A stretch of DNA of 64,000 bases from Streptomyces sp. ISL-87 (GCF_018614095.1 NZ_JAGGOY010000007.1:62001-126000); one strand, 5' to 3'. Positions 45,414-56,497 are shown, numbered from the stretch's first letter. Notes: generated by a model from the sequence alone, not told the origin. Program-made: numbers and translations.

Positions 45414-46399
45414 ACCGGACCCTCGGCCGGTGCCCCCGGGACTCCGCCGCACGGGGCCGGGGCCGCGGCCGGGGCAGGGGCCGGCCGCGCGGCGTCGTGG
45501 CCGTCGGGCTCGGGCTGTGGGTCCTGCTGCTCTGCGGGGCCGGGGCGGGGCGGGCGGCCGACAACGGGCAGTGGTCCGTGTTGCCCGTCGCCAATGGCAT
45601 CGGGCAGCGCTCGTACTTCTACCTCGCCGCCTCGCCCGGAGGCGCGGTCGCCGACTCCGTCACCGTCGCCAACCGCTCCGACCGCCCCCGGACCTTCCGG
45701 CTGTACGCCGCCGACGCCTACAACACCGCCCGCGACGGCGGCTTCGCGCTCCGCGGCCCCGATGAGCCGCGCCGCGCCACCGCCGCCTGGGCGAGGCTCG
45801 CGCAGGAGCGGATCACCGTCCCGGCCCGGGGTGCGGCGAGTGTGGGGTTCACGGTCGCCGTTCCCGAGCGGGCGGAGCCCGGGGACCATCCCGGGGCGAT
45901 CGTGGCGCTGGAGGAGCGGGCCGCCGCGGCCACCGCGCAGGGGATCGGGGTGCGGCAGGCCGTCGCCGCCCGGATCTATCTGCGCGTCACCGGTCCGACC
46001 GCTCCCGCCCTCGCGGTCGACGGCGTCCGCGTCACCCGGCACGGCGCCGGCGCGGAGATCTCGTACACGCTCCACAACCTCGGCAACGTCACCCTCCGCC
46101 CCCGCGCCACCCTCACCGCCACCGGCGCCCTCGGCCGCCGGCTGCTCGGCCGCGAGCTCACCGGGCTGCCCGCCGAACTGCTGCCCGGCCAGCGGGTCCG
46201 CCTCAGCACCCGGTGGGGCGACCCGCCCCCGGTGGAGTGGGCCGAGGTAACGGTGCAGGTCAGCGGTGCGGAGGCGGCCGCCAAGGGCACCGCCGACTAC
46301 GCCGGGCGGCCCCGCCTGGCGGCCGTGCTCGCCGGCGCTCTCGCCCTCATCGCCACCGCTTGGTCGGCGCTGGGAGCCGCATCGGGGAGAATGGCCCGT
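45410..46399 (+). CDS. WxL-interacting protein (DUF916-like), frame continues into era
   Basis: Signal peptide with very basic N-region (RGRGRGRGRGRPRG) and hydrophobic core GLGLWVLLLCGAGAG. The extracellular part resembles DUF916: SYFYLAASPGGAVADSVTVA, RTFRLYAADAYNT, SVGFTVAVPERAEPGDHPGA and a second beta domain (EISYTLHNLGNVTLRPRATL). A C-terminal membrane helix, LAAVLAGALALIATAWSALG, anchors it. WxL and DUF916 proteins are usually adjacent partners at the cell surface. No stop codon separates it from era: the frame runs to 47341, formally a 643-aa fusion. I end the feature at the era start. Confidence 0.7.
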
Positions 46400-47341
46400 A
46401 TGAGCGATCGTTCCCCCGAGCCCACCGCCCCGCACCGCGCGGGATTTGCCTGCTTCGTCGGCCGCCCCAACGCGGGGAAGTCGACCCTGACCAACGCGCT
46501 CGTGGGTACCAAGGTCGCGATCACCTCCAACCGGCCGCAGACCACCCGCCACACGGTCCGCGGCATCGTGCACCGCCCCGACGCCCAGCTCGTGCTGGTC
46601 GACACGCCGGGTCTGCACAAGCCGCGCACGCTGCTCGGTGAGCGGCTCAACGACGTCGTACGGACCACCTGGGCCGAGGTCGACGTCATCGGCTTCTGCC
46701 TGCCGGCCGACCAGAAGCTCGGCCCCGGCGACAAGTTCATCGCGAAGGAACTCGCGGGGATCAAGAAGACCCCCAAGATCGCCATCGTGACGAAGACCGA
46801 CCTGGTCGAGTCCAAGCAGCTGGCCGAGCAGCTCCTCGCCATCCACCAGCTCGCCGCCGAGCTCGGCTTCGAGTGGGCCGAGATCGTCCCCGTCTCGGCG
46901 GTCGGCGACAGCCAGGTGCAGCTGCTTGCGGACCTGATTGCCCCGCTGCTCCCGGAGAGCCCGCCGCTGTACCCCGAGGGCGACCTCACCGACGAGCCCG
47001 AGATGGTGATGGTCGCGGAGCTGATCCGCGAGGCCGCGCTGGAGGGCGTACGGGACGAGCTCCCGCACTCCATCGCCGTGGTCGTCGAGGAGATGATCCC
47101 GCGGGAGAACCGGCCGGCCGACCGCCCGCTGCTGGACATCCACGCCAACGTCTACATCGAGCGGCCGAGCCAGAAGGGCATCATCATCGGCCCGAAGGGC
47201 TCCCGCCTGAAGGAGGTCGGCATGAAGTCGCGCAAGCACATCGAGGCGCTGCTCGGCACGCCGGTCTTCCTCGACCTGCACGTGAAGGTCGCCAAGGACT
47301 GGCAGCGCGACCCCAAGCAGCTGCGCAAGCTCGGCTTCTGA
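46400..47341 (+). CDS. era: GTPase Era
   Basis: Ribosome-assembly GTPase that binds 16S rRNA 3' sequence. G1 is FVGRPNAGKSTLTNAL, G2 region ITSNRPQTTRHTVRGI, G3 VDTPGLHKPRTLL and G4 VTKTDLVESK; the KH domain contains RPSQKGIIIGPKGSRLKEVG. The product of 313 aa from ATG 46400 is normal length, and GGGGAGA ten bases upstream provides its own ribosome binding site. The same frame is open upstream through the DUF916 gene. TGA in the +1 frame at 46401-46403 overlaps the ATG, which hints that the upstream gene once ended there. Confidence 0.96.
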   Translation: MSDRSPEPTAPHRAGFACFVGRPNAGKSTLTNALVGTKVAITSNRPQTTRHTVRGIVHRPDAQLVLVDTPGLHKPRTLLGERLNDVVRTTWAEVDVIGFCLPADQKLGPGDKFIAKELAGIKKTPKIAIVTKTDLVESKQLAEQLLAIHQLAAELGFEWAEIVPVSAVGDSQVQLLADLIAPLLPESPPLYPEGDLTDEPEMVMVAELIREAALEGVRDELPHSIAVVVEEMIPRENRPADRPLLDIHANVYIERPSQKGIIIGPKGSRLKEVGMKSRKHIEALLGTPVFLDLHVKVAKDWQRDPKQLRKLGF

Positions 47342-47371
47342 TTTCTCGGCGCGGCAGCCTGCACGGCTCGC

Positions 47372-48040
47372 CTAGGCGAGCCGCTGCACCTTCACCGCGT
47401 TGTCCGTCCGGGTCCCGGGCCGGCCGTCAGGCTGGTTCTGGACCCGTTCGTGTTCCTCGGCGAGCAGGACCTCCCAGGCACCCTCGGGCAGCTCCAGCTC
47501 CGCGACGACCTGCTCGGGGGTGGGGAAGCGGACCGACTGGTCCGGCTCTTCGTGCCAGGACGCCCAGCCCGCGTGCCCCACGACCAGCAGCACCCCGCCC
47601 GGGGCGACGGCGGCGGCGGCCGTGCGCAGGATCCGCTCCCGGGGGAACTCCCCGAAGGTGTGCAGGAAGCAGGCGGAGACCAGGTCGAACTCGCCGGCCG
47701 GGAAGGACTCCGCCAGGTCGTGGCGCTGCCAGTCGACCCGGTCGGAGACCCCCGCTTCGTCCGCGTGGGCGGCCGCCCGCTCCAGCGCGACCCCGGAGAT
47801 GTCGGTCGCGGTGACCCGCCAGCCCTGGCGGGCCAGCCACACGGCGTCGGCGCCCTCGCCGCAGCCGAGGTCGAGGGCCCGCCCGGGGGTGAGGCCCTCG
47901 ACCTCGCGGACCAGGACGGTGTTGGCGTTGCCGCTCCAGATCCGCTCGCTCTCGCGGTAGCGGGCGTCCCAGTACTCCGCGCCGACGGCGGCATCGGACT
48001 CGGGGTGCTTCTGGTGCTGGTGCTCGTGCTGGTCGGTCAT
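47372..48040 (-). CDS. SAM-dependent class I methyltransferase
   Basis: A 222-aa methyltransferase with motif I ALDLGCGEGADAVWLARQGW, the acidic residue of motif II in VTATDISGVALERAA, and FDLVSACFLHTFGEFPRERI. Near the N-terminus YWDARYRESERIWSGNANT is typical of tellurite/thiopurine-type methyltransferases. A His-rich start (HEHQHQKH) precedes it. ATG 48040 has CAGGAGA upstream. Substrate unknown. Confidence 0.88.
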   Translation of the reverse strand: MTDQHEHQHQKHPESDAAVGAEYWDARYRESERIWSGNANTVLVREVEGLTPGRALDLGCGEGADAVWLARQGWRVTATDISGVALERAAAHADEAGVSDRVDWQRHDLAESFPAGEFDLVSACFLHTFGEFPRERILRTAAAAVAPGGVLLVVGHAGWASWHEEPDQSVRFPTPEQVVAELELPEGAWEVLLAEEHERVQNQPDGRPGTRTDNAVKVQRLA

Positions 48041-48145
48041 CGGGGTCTCCTGCGGGACGGGTGGCTGTGCGGCCGATGCTCCGCCCGGGCCGCCGCCGGC
48101 GCCAAACCGCATTGCCGTTTCGGCAAAACGCCCCCCGAAAAGGCC

Positions 48146-48952
48146 CTACGCGGCCGGGGGCTCCGCGATCAGGGCCGTGCCCACCCGGCGGAAGCCGACC
48201 CGCCCGTATATCCGGGCCACGTCCTCGTCGCCCGCCGTCAGGAACACCGTGTTCGCCCCGCGCTCCAGGGCGTCCGCGACCAGCGCCGCCGTCACCCCGA
48301 CGGCCAGGCCCTGACGCCGGGCGGCCGGCAGCGTGCCGACCCCGACGATCTCGGCGACCTCGCCGACCGGGTTGTACTGGCCGGCGCACAGCACCACGCC
48401 GTCCCGCACGGCCGCCGCCAGGCCGGTGGTGCCCGCCGCGAGCTTTCCCGACACCCGCGCCCGGCCGGCCTCCGCCGCGGGCTCGGCCATCGCCGTCGCC
48501 AGCTCGGCCGGACCGGCCTCGCCCCGCGCGGTCCCGGGAGCCGAGAAGGCCAGCATCGGCACGGTCACCGCGGCCGTCAGCAGCGGATCGTCCGCACCGA
48601 GCAGCCGGACGTCCGGATGCGGCGTGAGCGGCCCCGCCGCCGGGTCCAGCACCATCAGCGGGTGCTCGTGGACCTCCAGCCCCGCCGCCTCGGCCGCGGC
48701 CCGCAGCGAGGGGCTGGTTTCGGCCACCCATTCGAAGGACTCCGGCACCTTCAGCTCCCGCTGGCGCTCCAGCACCCGCTTCACATCGGCGGCGGAGGCC
48801 CGCGTACCCCCGAGCGCGGGGCGCGCGTAGTACTGCCACCCGTCGCCCTCCTGCACGAACAGGGTCAGCGGCCCGAAGTCCTCGCCCCGCGCCCCGCCCA
48901 CACGCGGTACCGCGTCGTAGTACCGCTCCAGCACATCCAAGATCTTTGTCAT
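48146..48952 (-). CDS. GNAT family N-acetyltransferase
   Basis: A 268-aa protein. The C-terminal 100 residues show the GNAT acetyl-CoA site: EIVGVGTLPAARRQGLAVGV and VFLTAGDEDVARIYGRVGFR. The N-terminal half (DVLERYYDAVPRVGG and LTLFVQEGDGWQYYARPALG) is a less conserved extra domain. ATG 48952 is preferred over 49000. Acceptor substrate unknown. Confidence 0.87.
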   Translation of the reverse strand: MTKILDVLERYYDAVPRVGGARGEDFGPLTLFVQEGDGWQYYARPALGGTRASAADVKRVLERQRELKVPESFEWVAETSPSLRAAAEAAGLEVHEHPLMVLDPAAGPLTPHPDVRLLGADDPLLTAAVTVPMLAFSAPGTARGEAGPAELATAMAEPAAEAGRARVSGKLAAGTTGLAAAVRDGVVLCAGQYNPVGEVAEIVGVGTLPAARRQGLAVGVTAALVADALERGANTVFLTAGDEDVARIYGRVGFRRVGTALIAEPPAA

Positions 48953-49005
48953 CCGGTCATCCAAGCAAAGCCGCCCCGCCGGGGCACCCCCGTTTCGCAC
49001 GCCCC

Positions 49006-49275
49006 TCAGGCGCCCTCCTTCAGCACCCGCGAGATCAGCGTCCGCTGCGCCTCCGACAAGGACGGCTCCTGGCAGGACACCGTCCGCCCGTCGACCGTGA
49101 TGCGGTACGAGAACCCGTCCCGCACCCGGTCCGCCCCGTGCCCCGGCGGAGCCGGCCGCAGGGCCAGCTGGGCCAGCGCCCGCAACTCGTCCTCGTCGGG
49201 CCGGCCCGAGGTGTCCACCTCGGCCCGGCGCTCGATGCCCGCGAAACCGCCCGTCCGCACCACTTGAATCCGCAT
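49006..49275 (-). CDS. Emfourin-like protealysin inhibitor
   Basis: An 89-aa protein: MRIQVVRTGGFAGIERRAEV, DEDELRALAQLAL, and a C-terminal FSYRITVDGRTVSCQEPSLS with QRTLISRVLKE. This is the pattern of emfourin, a slow-tight inhibitor of M4 proteases of the protealysin type. It is encoded directly downstream of such a protease, as usual for this pair, which supports the call. Soluble and cytoplasmic. Confidence 0.85.
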   Translation of the reverse strand: MRIQVVRTGGFAGIERRAEVDTSGRPDEDELRALAQLALRPAPPGHGADRVRDGFSYRITVDGRTVSCQEPSLSEAQRTLISRVLKEGA

Positions 49276-49330
49276 GGGGCCTGTCTACCCGTCACTAGGG
49301 GGTGTCCGGTGGGTCAGGGTCGGACAACCC

Positions 49331-50413
49331 CTAGGTGCTCGGCACGCCCACCGCCGACCACGCCTTCTGCAGAGCCTGGTGCTCCGCGCCGCCGTCCCCG
49401 TACCGCGCGACGGCCGCCGCCACCGAGAGGCGGGCGAAGTCCGCGAAGCTCGCCTGCGAGGACAGCTCTCCGCCGGTCAGGGCGTCGTACCAGATCTGCC
49501 CGGCCCGCTCCCAGGCCTTGCCGCCCAGTTCCGTCGCCGCGATGTAGAAGGCGTGGTTCGGGATGCCGGAATTGATGTGGACCCCGCCGTTGTCGCTGTG
49601 GGTCTCCACGTAGCCGTCCATCGTGGCCGGCTGCGGGTCCTTGCCGAGCTCGTCGTCGTCGTACGCCGTCCCCGGCGCCTTCATCGAGCGCAGCGCGACC
49701 CCGCTCACGTTCGGCCCCAGCAGCCCGGCGCCGATCAGCCAGTCGGCCTCCTGCGCCGTCTGGTCCAGGGAGTACTGCTTGATCAGCGAGCCGAACACGT
49801 CCGACATCGACTCGTTCAGCGCGCCCGACTGGCCGCGGTACTCCAGGTTGGCCGAGTACTGGGTGACCCCGTGGGTCAGCTCGTGGCCGATCACGTCCAC
49901 CGACACCGTGAAGTCGAGGAACAGGTCGCCGTCGCCGTCGCCGAAGACCATCTGCCGCCCGTCCCAGAAGGCGTTGTTGTAGTCCTCGCTGTAGTGCACG
50001 GTCGCGTCCAGCGGCAGTCCGGCATCGTCGATCGAATGGCGTCCGAAGCTCTTGAGGAACAGCTCGTACGTCGCCCCGAGCCCGGCGTACGCGCGGTTGA
50101 CGGTGGCGTCCTTGTCCACCGGGCCGCCCTCGCCGCGCACCTTCTTCCCGGGCAGCCGGGTGCGGTGCTGGGCGTCGTAGACGGTCCGCCGGGGGTCGTC
50201 CGCGACGGGGGTTCCCAGCGCCGGGGTGATTCCCCGGACGGTGGTGACCCGGCGCCGGGTGCGGAGGAAGGAGTCCTGCTCAAGGGTCCGCTGCGCGGCG
50301 TCGGCGCGCCGGGTGTCCTCGGACTGGGCGATCTTGTCGAGGAGGTGGGGCGGCACGACGGTGCAGAAGACGGGGTGAAGGTGAGGGTGGCCGTGGGCGT
50401 GGGAGGCATCCAT
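49331..50413 (-). CDS. M4 family metalloprotease, protealysin type
   Basis: A 360-aa thermolysin-fold zinc protease without signal peptide. The short propeptide carries HPVFCTVVPPHLLDKIAQ, the PPL-type motif of protealysins. The active site is VDVIGHELTHGVTQYSANLE with the third zinc ligand in ALNESMSDVFGSLI; the His of GYVETHSDNGGVHINSGIPN also belongs to the site. The lack of a signal peptide implies cytoplasmic synthesis. ATG 50413 is chosen; ATG 50461 is also in frame. Emfourin follows as its inhibitor. Confidence 0.93.
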   Translation of the reverse strand: MDASHAHGHPHLHPVFCTVVPPHLLDKIAQSEDTRRADAAQRTLEQDSFLRTRRRVTTVRGITPALGTPVADDPRRTVYDAQHRTRLPGKKVRGEGGPVDKDATVNRAYAGLGATYELFLKSFGRHSIDDAGLPLDATVHYSEDYNNAFWDGRQMVFGDGDGDLFLDFTVSVDVIGHELTHGVTQYSANLEYRGQSGALNESMSDVFGSLIKQYSLDQTAQEADWLIGAGLLGPNVSGVALRSMKAPGTAYDDDELGKDPQPATMDGYVETHSDNGGVHINSGIPNHAFYIAATELGGKAWERAGQIWYDALTGGELSSQASFADFARLSVAAAVARYGDGGAEHQALQKAWSAVGVPST

Positions 50414-50627
50414 CCCGGCAATGTGGCAGTGGGTGATGCCAATGTCACTAGCTGCAACCATGATTCATTCAGTTGTCTGAAAGCTGTCGCGCCGCGTTGA
50501 CGGATCGCCCCGACCTCTCCGGACCGAAAGAGGCGTAGCTCACATTCAGTACAAATCGGACAGGAGGGTCTTGCATACTGAAACAGGTCCTCGCGATACG
50601 GCGCGGCTCGGATAGGCTCGACCCATC

Positions 50628-50656
50628 ATGCGTTTCGGGCTGCTTCTCCTTAGCTG

Positions 50657-50675
<19 letters not shown>
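50628..50675 (+). CDS. leuA leader peptide (15 aa, four consecutive Leu)
   Basis: ATG 50628 to TAG 50673-50675 encodes MRFGLLLLSCRGEGL, with four Leu codons in a row (CTG CTT CTC CTT) and a final Leu. Such a peptide just upstream of leucine biosynthesis genes is the hallmark of ribosome-mediated attenuation. No strong ribosome binding site is seen, so translation may be leaderless or nearly so. Confidence 0.8.
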
Positions 50676-52550
<1,875 letters not shown>

Positions 52551-52568
52551 CCCGACGGCTCGTTGCGG

Positions 52569-52598
52569 ACCCCGCTCCTCCTCCCGGAGGGGCGGGGT
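52569..52598 (+). terminator. leuA terminator
   Basis: ACCCCGCTCCTCC pairs with GGAGGGGCGGGGT (one G-T pair) around a TCCC loop, then GCCGTTTTTC. Placed 18 bases after the leuA stop. Confidence 0.88.
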
Positions 52599-52625
52599 TC
52601 CGCCGTTTTTCGGCCGGCCGGCCCT

Positions 52626-53384
52626 TCAGCGGGCCAGGTAGCCGCCGTCCACCGGGAGGACCACGCCGGTCACGAACGAGGCCGCGTCCGAGGCCAGGAA
52701 GGCGATCACACGGGCCACCTCCTCCGGCTCGCCGAGCCGGCCCATCGGGTGGGCGTCGGAGATCTCCGCCAGGTACTCCGGCCCGCCCGGCTCGTCCTTC
52801 AGCGCCAGCACCCGCTCCGTGCGGATGGTTCCCGGGGCCACGGCGTTGACGCGGATCCCGTGCGCGGCCCACTCGACCGCCAGGTGCTTGGTCAGCCCCG
52901 AGGCCACGAACTTCGCCGGCCCGTACGCCGCCTGCCGGGCCTGCCCCGCCACCCCCGAGATGGACGACACGCAGACCAGGGCGCCGCCGGGCCGCGGCTG
53001 CGCCGTCATCGCCTCGATCGCGTACTTGCAGGTCAGGAACATCCCCCGGCCGTCGACCGCCATGACCCGGTCCCAGTCCTCGGGGCTGGTCTCCCGTACA
53101 TCCGAAAGAGGGATCACCCCGGCGTTCGCCACGGCGACGTCGAGCCTCCCGTATGCCTCGACCGCGGCGCCGACCATCGCGCGGTTGGCCTCCGGATCGG
53201 ACACGTCGGCCTGGACGACGGTGATCTCGTGGCCCTCTTCAGCCAGCTTCGTATGCAGGGCCTCGACCCCGGCGCCGTTGATGTCGGCCGCCGTCACACG
53301 GGCCCCCGAGCGGGCCAGCAGCAGGGCGGTGGCCCGGCCGATCCCGCTCGCGGCGCCGGTCACCAGACAGGATTTCTCGTTCAT
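52626..53384 (-). CDS. Short-chain dehydrogenase/reductase (SDR)
   Basis: A 252-aa classical SDR. Cofactor site CLVTGAASGIGRATALLLAR, AVANAGVIPLSDV (NAG motif), catalytic Ser in ALVCVSSISGVAG and Tyr-Lys in AAYGPAKFVASGL, closing with FVTGVVLPVDGGYLAR. The Asp at the end of the second strand (VTAADINGAG) favours NAD. Substrate unknown. It converges with leuA. Confidence 0.93.
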   Translation of the reverse strand: MNEKSCLVTGAASGIGRATALLLARSGARVTAADINGAGVEALHTKLAEEGHEITVVQADVSDPEANRAMVGAAVEAYGRLDVAVANAGVIPLSDVRETSPEDWDRVMAVDGRGMFLTCKYAIEAMTAQPRPGGALVCVSSISGVAGQARQAAYGPAKFVASGLTKHLAVEWAAHGIRVNAVAPGTIRTERVLALKDEPGGPEYLAEISDAHPMGRLGEPEEVARVIAFLASDAASFVTGVVLPVDGGYLAR

Positions 53385-53576
53385 GTGGCTGACCTTTCAC
53401 GAAACCGCAGGACAGCGGGGGCGCAGTTCGGCCAAGTCCGGGCCCCGCGCCATGTTGTCTTGTCACACGACTGACGCATCCTCACCGATGTGGCTAACAT
53501 CACGCCAACCCGGCGATGGTGCCATGGGGGTCCCACCCGTGCCCGAAGGGCAACGGGGGAGTAACGGAGGTGCGAC

Positions 53577-54272
53577 GTGCTGCCAGTTCGGGGTGGGGAC
53601 GGCCGGAAGCTGACGATCTGGGGCATCCGTACCACCTGGAGCACCGTGGGTGACGGGGAGTTCTTCTGCCCCGGCTGCGGCGGTGACCGCAACTACCGCC
53701 GGCGCACCGGGCGCCGCCGGTTCGCCGTGCTCGGCGTGCCGCTGCTGCCGCGCGGGCAGGCGGGGCCCGTCGTCGAGTGCCAGGCCTGCCGGGAGCGTTT
53801 CGACACCGAGGTCCTTGATCACCTCACCACCACCCGCTTCTCGGCGATGCTGCGCGACGCGGTGCACACCGTGGCGCTGGCCGTGCTGGCGGCGGGCGGG
53901 ACGTCCTCGCGCGGCGCGCTGGAGGCCGCCGTGTCGGCCGTACGGGCTGCGGGCTTCCAGGACTGTACGGAGGAGCAGCTGGAGTCCCTGGTGGAGGCGC
54001 TGGCCACGGACGAGGGGCGGCTGGGCCTGTACGACGGCCCGGAGTGCTGCGGGGCCGCGCTGTCGATCGAGCTCCACGAGGCTCTGGAGCCGCTCGCTCC
54101 GCACCTGGCCGGCCCCGGCCGGGAATCGATCCTGCTCCAGGGGGCCCGGATCGCCCTCGCGGACGGGCCGTACATCCCGGCGGAGCGCGAGGTGCTGGCC
54201 ACGGTGGGCGCGGCGCTGCGGATGAACCCGGGCGACGTGGCGCGCCTGCTCTCGGCGGTCCGGGCGCCGTGA
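53577..54272 (+). CDS. TerB-like (tellurite resistance) domain protein with zinc ribbon
   Basis: A 231-aa protein beginning at GTG 53577 after GGAGG. The first 80 residues contain FFCPGCGGDRNYRRRTGRRR and VVECQACRERFDTEVL, a four-Cys zinc ribbon. The rest is alpha-helical with the TerB-type pattern: ILLQGARIALADGPYIPAER and EVLATVGAALRMNPGDVARL. TerB domains are membrane-associated metal-stress modules; the precise role here is unknown. Confidence 0.82.
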   Translation: MLPVRGGDGRKLTIWGIRTTWSTVGDGEFFCPGCGGDRNYRRRTGRRRFAVLGVPLLPRGQAGPVVECQACRERFDTEVLDHLTTTRFSAMLRDAVHTVALAVLAAGGTSSRGALEAAVSAVRAAGFQDCTEEQLESLVEALATDEGRLGLYDGPECCGAALSIELHEALEPLAPHLAGPGRESILLQGARIALADGPYIPAEREVLATVGAALRMNPGDVARLLSAVRAP

Positions 54273-54832
54273 CGGCCTGAATCACCCCTGCCCCAGCCGT
54301 CCCCGCCGCACCCGAAACCGGATGAAACGGCCCTGACGGACGTAACAATCCGGCCTCACGGGGCCTGAACCGATGCTTTCCGCCATCCGTGCACAGGGTG
54401 GAGCTGATCGCTCCGGGCTCGCGGGATCCACCCCTTGGATGGCCGGAATCATGCCCCCGGTTGGCGCGGCCGAATGCTCGCGCAGCCCTGTATGGGCACG
54501 TCAGGCCCGGTGCGCTTCGCACTCGCGCAGCGGGACTGCGCGCTTCGCCGATTCTTTGGCCGTACTCCCATGCCAGGCCATCCGCTACTGGGCAAACCTC
54601 TAAAGCTGCCCTCTCTGAGCGTCAACACTTTGTGGAAGTTGACGATACCTGTGAGCCCCCACACAGGCGTTCAATTCCGGTCACACGACGAGACGCCGCC
54701 GGTAACACAGCGGGGCTTCGATTCACGTGAACGCACTGACAACCCTGGCGGACAAACGGGATAGCGACCCACTCCGGCCAGGGATAACCAGATTCCTCTC
54801 GTTCACCTACCTCATTGAAGGGCAAGGCAGAG
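54273..54832. other. Long upstream region of the NCS2 permease
   Basis: 560 bases without a supported gene. Bases 54370-54830 are AT-richer and have low coding bias. I see several short direct repeats (CGCTTCGC, CGCGCAGC) but no purine or PRPP riboswitch core and no clear tRNA. Probably a long untranslated leader plus promoter for the permease. Confidence 0.5.
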
Positions 54833-56464
54833 ATGGCACGTGTCGCCGCCCGGCCTTCCGCCAAGGAAGACCCCAGCACGCACCCGGTCGACGAGGTGCT
54901 CCCCCTCCCCAAGCTCGCGCTGTACGGCTTCCAGCACGTACTCGCCTTCTACGCCGGTGCGGTGATCGTCCCGATCATCGTGGGCGGTGCCCTCGGGCTG
55001 ACCACCGAGCAGCTGGTCTACCTGATCAACGCGGACCTGTTCACCTGCGGTATCGCCTCGATCATCCAGGCGTGGGGCATCGGCCGGATCGGTGCGCGGC
55101 TGCCGCTGATCCAGGGCGTCACCTTCACCGCGGTGTCCCCGATGATCGCCATCGGCCTCGGAGCGGGCGGCGGGACGGCAGGCCTGCTCGTCGTCTACGG
55201 CGCGGTCATCACGGCCGGTATCGCCACCTTCGCCTTCGCCTGGCTGCCTCCCAAGGCCTTCCGTACCGTCATGAGGCTCTTCCCGCCGGTCGTCACCGGC
55301 ACGGTGATCACCGTCCTCGGCATCGTGCTGATCCCCGTCGGCCTGAACGACGCCGCCGGCGGCGTCGGCAGCCCCGACTTCGGCGACCCCAAGAACTTCG
55401 CCTACGCCGGCGGCACGATGCTCTTCATCCTCGTCCTGATGAAGCTCGGCAAGCCCTTCCTCTCCAGCATCTCCATCCTGCTCGGCCTGGTCGGCGGCAC
55501 CGTCGTGGCCTTCCTGCTCGGCGACGCCAAGTTCGGCGACGTGACCGACTCGGACTGGATCGGCATCACCACCCCGTTCCACTACGGGGCCCCGAAGTTC
55601 GCCTGGTTCCCGATCCTTCTGATGCTCATCGTCATGCTGATCACCATGGTCGAGACGACCGGCGACACGTACGCGGTCGGCGACATCGTCGGCAAGGACA
55701 TCGACAGCGAGACCGTGGCCCGCGCCCTGCGTGCCGACGGCGCCGCGACCGCCCTCGGCGGTGTCCTCAACTCCTTCCCGTACGTCGCCTTCGCCGAGAA
55801 CGTCGGCCTGGTCCGCATGACCAAGGTCAAGAGCCGGTTCGTGGTGGTCGCCGCCGGTGTCTTCATGATCGTGCTCGGGCTGCTCCCGAAGGCCGCCGCG
55901 ATCGTCGCCGCGGTCCCGCACGGAGTGCTCGGCGGCGCCGCGACGGTGATGTTCGCGATGGTGGCCCTGGCCGGTATCCAGACCCTGGCCAAGGTCGACC
56001 TCAAGGAGGAGAAGAACGCGCTGGTCGTGGGCGTCTCCCTGGCCTTCGCACTGCTGCCGGCCACCGTCCCGGTGCTGTTCAAGGACCACATGGACGCGGA
56101 CCTCTCCTCGCTCCTCAACAGCGGTGTCACCCTCGGCGCCACGGCCGCGATCGTGCTGAACCTGATCTTCAACGGCCTGGGCAAGGGAGACGCGCACGCC
56201 GCTCCCCACGTCGAGCTGCCCGCCCAGGCGTCTGCCGCGGCCGACGCGGAGGAAGCGCCGGCCGAGGAGGCGCGGGCCGAGGAAGCATCGGCTGAGGAGG
56301 CGTCGGCCGGGGAAGCATCGGCTGAGGAGGCGTCGGCCGAGGAAGCGTCGGCCGAGAAGGTGCCTGCCGCGGTGGCGGCTCCGGCCGGTTCCGGTGCCAG
56401 CGCCGATGCCGATCCCGCCGGCGATGCCGGCAAGGCCGACGACGCGGCGACCCCCGCCTCCTGA
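54833..56464 (+). CDS. NCS2 family xanthine/uracil permease with repeat tail
   Basis: A 543-aa nucleobase symporter. The 14-helix core is clear: KLALYGFQHVLAFYAGAVIV, GIGRIGARLPLIQGVTFTAV, and the diagnostic VETTGDTYAVGDIVGKDID with FAENVGLVRMTKVKSRFV. It imports purines or uracil with a cation. After residue 465 a long Ala/Glu tail follows, with five to six copies of AEEAS-like units (15-base DNA repeats at about 56250-56355). ATG 54833 is preferred over 54815 (MKGKAE) by its spacing from AAGGCAGAG. Confidence 0.92.
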   Translation: MARVAARPSAKEDPSTHPVDEVLPLPKLALYGFQHVLAFYAGAVIVPIIVGGALGLTTEQLVYLINADLFTCGIASIIQAWGIGRIGARLPLIQGVTFTAVSPMIAIGLGAGGGTAGLLVVYGAVITAGIATFAFAWLPPKAFRTVMRLFPPVVTGTVITVLGIVLIPVGLNDAAGGVGSPDFGDPKNFAYAGGTMLFILVLMKLGKPFLSSISILLGLVGGTVVAFLLGDAKFGDVTDSDWIGITTPFHYGAPKFAWFPILLMLIVMLITMVETTGDTYAVGDIVGKDIDSETVARALRADGAATALGGVLNSFPYVAFAENVGLVRMTKVKSRFVVVAAGVFMIVLGLLPKAAAIVAAVPHGVLGGAATVMFAMVALAGIQTLAKVDLKEEKNALVVGVSLAFALLPATVPVLFKDHMDADLSSLLNSGVTLGATAAIVLNLIFNGLGKGDAHAAPHVELPAQASAAADAEEAPAEEARAEEASAEEASAGEASAEEASAEEASAEKVPAAVAAPAGSGASADADPAGDAGKADDAATPAS

Positions 56465-56497
56465 TCCCTCCTGATCCCCCTGATCCCCTCCCAAGGG

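Noticed and set aside
44516..47281. A 921-codon minus-strand frame opposite the WxL, DUF916 and era genes.
   Set aside because: Low-complexity translation with no recognisable motif, and the plus strand encodes clear proteins over the whole span.
54389..54730. Small open frames upstream of the NCS2 permease.
   Set aside because: No start signals, no coding bias and mutually overlapping; treated as untranslated leader.
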